Shown here: positions 61,901-64,000 of the stretch, piece after piece
How positions within the stretch are numbered: the stretch's first letter is position 1
Layout: each line of letters starts with the position of its first letter
Assembly: GCF_020215665.1 (NCBI RefSeq)
Contig: NZ_CP084061.1
Location: forward strand, 620,001 to 684,000
Direction: 5' to 3'
DNA length: 64,000 bases
Source of the DNA: Blautia parvula
Lineage (GTDB): Bacteria > Bacillota > Clostridia > Lachnospirales > Lachnospiraceae
The notes under the pieces: generated by a model
The model's input: the letters and a program-made list of their open reading frames with translations, nothing else
Told to the model about the DNA's origin: nothing
Database searches by the model: none
Program-made: the position numbers and the translations under genes

Positions 61901-64000
61901 TGCTGACGGAAGTGGAACGGGAGTTTTCTGTCCTTCCTGAGCTGACCAGCCTGTATGCCTGCCGGACTGTACGGCGCTTTGCCAATCTGCTGCGCGGCAG
62001 CAAGGCAGATGCGTCCTCTTACCACACAGAGATACCAAAGGCCCCTGACGGTGATACATATCCGCTGACGGCTGCCCAGAGAAGCTTTTATGTGCTGGAG
62101 CAGACAGATGAGACAAAGACAGGCTATCACATGCCCGGGATTTTTCTCGTGGAGGGTAATCTGGACAGGGAAACACTGACTCGTGCGTTTCACAGAATCA
62201 TAGAGGAGGATGAGACCTTCAGGACAGGATTTGAGATATCCGGTTCCAGCGTACAGGCCCGTGTGCACAGGCAGGTGGAGTTTGAGCTGGAGGAAGTGCA
62301 GGGGCGGAATATAAAAGAGGCGGCCGCCGGTTTTATACGGCCGTTTTCCCTTGACAGACCGCCGCTTATGCGGGCCGGATTTTTCACGGAGGGGGAAAAG
62401 AAATATCTGCTTCTGGATATACATCACCTGATCTCCGATGGCATGAGCAGCCAGCTTGTTTTTGAACGGCTTCACAGAGCGTGCCTGGGGGAAGAGACGG
62501 AAATGCCGAATACTACTTACAGGGATTATGCCTGGTGGGTGGATAAAAGACCGGAAAAACTGCAGAAACGCCAGGAGGATTACTGGAGAGCCAGGCTTTT
62601 AGAAGACCGGGAGGAGCTTCGTCTTCCCACAGACAGGATACGCCCCGGTGTGTTTGACGGGCGGGGGGCCAGATATTATTTCCATATGCCGCATGAGATG
62701 GAGGAAGCGGGAAGAAAATTTTGTGCCCAGCAGCAGGTGACCCCTTACATGCTGCTTCTGTCCGCATTCGGCATATTGCTCTTCGGCGTGTGCGGACAGG
62801 AAAAAATCGTGGTGGGGACTCCTGTTTCAGGCCGGCGCCACGGGGATCTGAGCCGGGTGACAGGTGTGTTCGTGAATACCCTTCCTGTATTTTTGGAGCC
62901 GGAGAGAAAGAAAAACTATCTGGAATATCTGCATCAGGTGCGGGAACGTGTGCTGGAAATGCTGGACAATCAGGATACACCCCTGGAAGATATCGTAGCC
63001 ATGTCAAATGCAGAGCGGAACAGGGACAGGAATCCCCTGTATCAGGTGCTGTTTTCCCTGACCGCAGCGCAGACCGAAAATCTGCCTCTGGGAGATGCGA
63101 AACTCTCCATGGTGCAGATGGAAGAAGTATCTGTGAAGATGGATCTTCATCTGGAAGTGATCCAAAGCGGAGAGGAAAGCCGTTTTTGTTTTGAGTACGC
63201 GAAATCTCTTTTTGACAGTGTGACCATTGCGTTTTACAGCCGCTGTTATCTGGAAATCTTAAGACAGATCCTGGAGCTTCCCCATCAGGAGATCGGCAGC
63301 ATCAGTCTGTTGGAGGACAGTGACAGAATCCGCCTGCTGGAGGAACCGAATTTTGTGAGAATGCCTTATGACGGTACTCTGATCGACCGGTTGATCGACC
63401 GGCAGGCACGTCTCTATCCGTCACGCACGGCTGTATGCTGGGGCAGTAATAAGACATATACGTTCGGGGAATTAAAAGAAAAGTCAGATGGTCTGGCAGC
63501 GTATCTGGTCAGCAGGAATATTCAGCATGGAGACAGAGTGGCCTTTCTTTTAAAACGGGATGGGGATATGCTGGCAGCCATGCTGGGAATTTTAAAAGCA
63601 GGAGCTGTCTATCTTCCCCTGGACCCTGCACTTCCGAAAGAACGGATCTGCTATATGCTGGAAAATGCGGAGGCAAAGCTGCTTCTGTGCAGCAATGAAG
63701 TGAAATTGCCCGGTGAGATCCCCTGTCCGGTGCTTCCCCCTGTCTTTGATGGTGACAGGGCAAAACTGCCTGTAAAGGGACGCAGCGGCGGGGATGTGCT
63801 GAATGTGATATATACCTCAGGAACAACAGGACAGCCCAAGGGCGTTATGATGGTACACAAAGCAATTTCAAACCTGGCGGCACATGCAGATGCTATTCTC
63901 GGAAGGGAGAATAGCTGTGTGCTCTGTGCGTCCAACTGCGTATTTGATGTGTTTACCATAGAGACGCTGCTGGCCCTTGCCAGAGGAAGGCGTGTCAGTG
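58924..64000 (+). CDS. Non-ribosomal peptide synthetase, C-A-T-C-A... (3' end outside window)
   Basis: At least 1692 residues, open to the window end. Domains in order: condensation (H-H-x-x-x-D at 143-148, HHIIADAW), adenylation (YTSGSTGTPK from 611, FDAFLLES, QYGPSEA, YRTGD, GRKDGQLKILGHRMEP, ASGKVDYKKLP with the catalytic Lys), carrier (GGDS, phosphopantetheine Ser987), second condensation (HHLISDG from 1167), second adenylation (YTSGTTGQPK from 1630, partial). By alignment to PheA the first adenylation pocket reads roughly D-A-L-A-V-G-Q-V-A; I make no substrate prediction. No methylation or epimerisation domain in the visible part. Starting with a condensation domain suggests an N-acylated product or a partner enzyme upstream. 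The ATG at 58924 has GGAGG 13 bases and AGGG 6 bases upstream. Confidence 0.93.
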   Translation, partial: MEERAQETKDIREFLPLSNSQQNIWNLEMAHPGTPINTICTVLRIDGNFHVEYLQECIRLCYEDYPVLRTRITLREGEVCQYIDPHIQRNVPFLDFSRTNKKGADIWDVSVAREHITLLDSPLCQMILFKRAENTGGILTKVHHIIADAWSQTVVTNRIIHNYFRMLKGEAPDREPMPDYALHIELENKYLASKSFERDREYWKSMLKDIQPAAAKEHPYAQVSPVGIRRSFAVSNRMNRMIAGFCREKKVSPFAVFYMALAIYLRRIKGQERFCIGVPTINRLNFKEKQMAGMFVNTLPFVNELDASISFQEFNEKLQTDWYQLLYHQRMPFSEIKKLAARNQEGAAPDQLFGIVLSYQNGQIHHLQGAQVTLEGRWLYSGYQAEPLCIHLSSRDEDNRFQVDYDYQTQLFSEREITTLHQHLMDILHSALLHPKTPIKELSVISEEEEERLIFDFNQTDTWYPRKQNIADHLREQAVMNPKRAAVIFRNERLTYERFIREAEQLAGKIACFCPEGGRNVAVLMERSDRLLVVMAAVAFSGNAWLLIDCRQPAARISELLEGSEAVLVVSDGTAEILNPAVPVLTEEMLAKGKSAACVAAGPDDLAYLVYTSGSTGTPKAVEVEQHSVLNLAAAMAPLYPKGAVLSICNVGFDAFLLESISALLNGRTIVMAEEAVCNRPAGLADLINGYDAGFMALTPSRLLEYLKDPAFGKAMSHIECVVCGGESMPPELYHALRFCSSVQLYNQYGPSEATVAVSHSAVTGNEMISIGKPLGNCRIYILDESMRPLPVGAAGELYIGGDCLARGYHGDEELTRKKFVEDPYIPGERLYRTGDMGYWTQDGEIIFTGRKDGQLKILGHRMEPAEIEEKLVSHPKVNMAAVKAFDNLLIAYYTSGEGLEGEELLSYAAFYLPRYQVPAMAVLLEEMPVTASGKVDYKKLPKPYMPDVQEAPADELEEKLLEIWRKSLQQPGLSIHSDYFLSGGDSLNAVAMLTEVEREFSVLPELTSLYACRTVRRFANLLRGSKADASSYHTEIPKAPDGDTYPLTAAQRSFYVLEQTDETKTGYHMPGIFLVEGNLDRETLTRAFHRIIEEDETFRTGFEISGSSVQARVHRQVEFELEEVQGRNIKEAAAGFIRPFSLDRPPLMRAGFFTEGEKKYLLLDIHHLISDGMSSQLVFERLHRACLGEETEMPNTTYRDYAWWVDKRPEKLQKRQEDYWRARLLEDREELRLPTDRIRPGVFDGRGARYYFHMPHEMEEAGRKFCAQQQVTPYMLLLSAFGILLFGVCGQEKIVVGTPVSGRRHGDLSRVTGVFVNTLPVFLEPERKKNYLEYLHQVRERVLEMLDNQDTPLEDIVAMSNAERNRDRNPLYQVLFSLTAAQTENLPLGDAKLSMVQMEEVSVKMDLHLEVIQSGEESRFCFEYAKSLFDSVTIAFYSRCYLEILRQILELPHQEIGSISLLEDSDRIRLLEEPNFVRMPYDGTLIDRLIDRQARLYPSRTAVCWGSNKTYTFGELKEKSDGLAAYLVSRNIQHGDRVAFLLKRDGDMLAAMLGILKAGAVYLPLDPALPKERICYMLENAEAKLLLCSNEVKLPGEIPCPVLPPVFDGDRAKLPVKGRSGGDVLNVIYTSGTTGQPKGVMMVHKAISNLAAHADAILGRENSCVLCASNCVFDVFTIETLLALARGRRVS

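Noticed and set aside
1-64000. CRISPR arrays, rRNA or tRNA genes
   Set aside because: No regularly spaced repeat array, no rRNA-like stretch and no convincing tRNA cloverleaf were seen on either strand; small tRNA genes could be missed by eye.

Overview
The window looks like the chromosome of a low-to-mid GC Firmicute of the class Clostridia, most likely a gut Lachnospiraceae. The reasons are the alaS and rpsU protein style, the YczE, CmpB and UMF1-type membrane proteins, the scpA-scpB pair next to a MoxR-DUF58-DUF4129 operon, strong AGGAGG ribosome sites and a CIRCE-controlled hsp20. Genus is inference; no rRNA or tRNA gene was seen.

Left chromosomal part (1-12567): the 3' end of an RNase HI gene; a GPH-family sugar symporter gene broken by an in-frame amber codon; a methyltransferase; an AraC regulator divergent from a YczE-like membrane protein; alaS; rpsU; a cardiolipin synthase; a CmpB-family membrane protein; a small coiled-coil protein; a GNAT enzyme; and a secreted-protein gene cut near its 3' end by a mobile element.

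Mobile element (12568-43169, 30.6 kb): a complete Tn916-family integrative and conjugative element. Both ends are visible as 26-bp imperfect inverted repeats (21/26 identical) flanked by 5-bp coupling sequences between a T run and an A run. The conjugation backbone is in the Tn916 order: two DUF961 proteins (orf23/22-like), FtsK-like coupling protein (orf21), relaxase/Rep (orf20), DUF3789, TcpD, two ArdA proteins, TcpE (orf17), VirB4-like ATPase (orf16), orf15, orf14 (lysozyme + NlpC/P60), orf13 (TcpC), orf7 sigma-like, orf8, xis, int. A 1017-residue thioester/VaFE surface protein lies at the left end. Cargo has two forms. Four small AT-rich passenger genes each sit in a near-identical expression cassette (TTGTRR-17-TATAAT promoter, gene, near-identical terminator); three are in tandem, separated by scars that still encode the last 11 codons of TcpD. 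A larger block (31.5-40.3 kb) holds a TetR-controlled ABC exporter and a two-component system divergent from a lipoprotein and a two-permease ABC transporter. No classical antibiotic-resistance gene was recognised.

Right chromosomal part (43170-64000): the missing 3' end of the interrupted gene, two D-Ala-D-Ala carboxypeptidases, a MATE exporter with a structured leader, a metallophosphoesterase, a MoxR/DUF58/DUF4129 operon, scpA-scpB, a zinc-dependent phospholipase C-like protein, a UMF1-type MFS protein, a nitroreductase, an Fe-S protein, a CIRCE-controlled small heat shock protein, an arginase-fold protein, and a large non-ribosomal peptide synthetase (C-A-T-C-A...) running off the window under its own near-consensus promoter.
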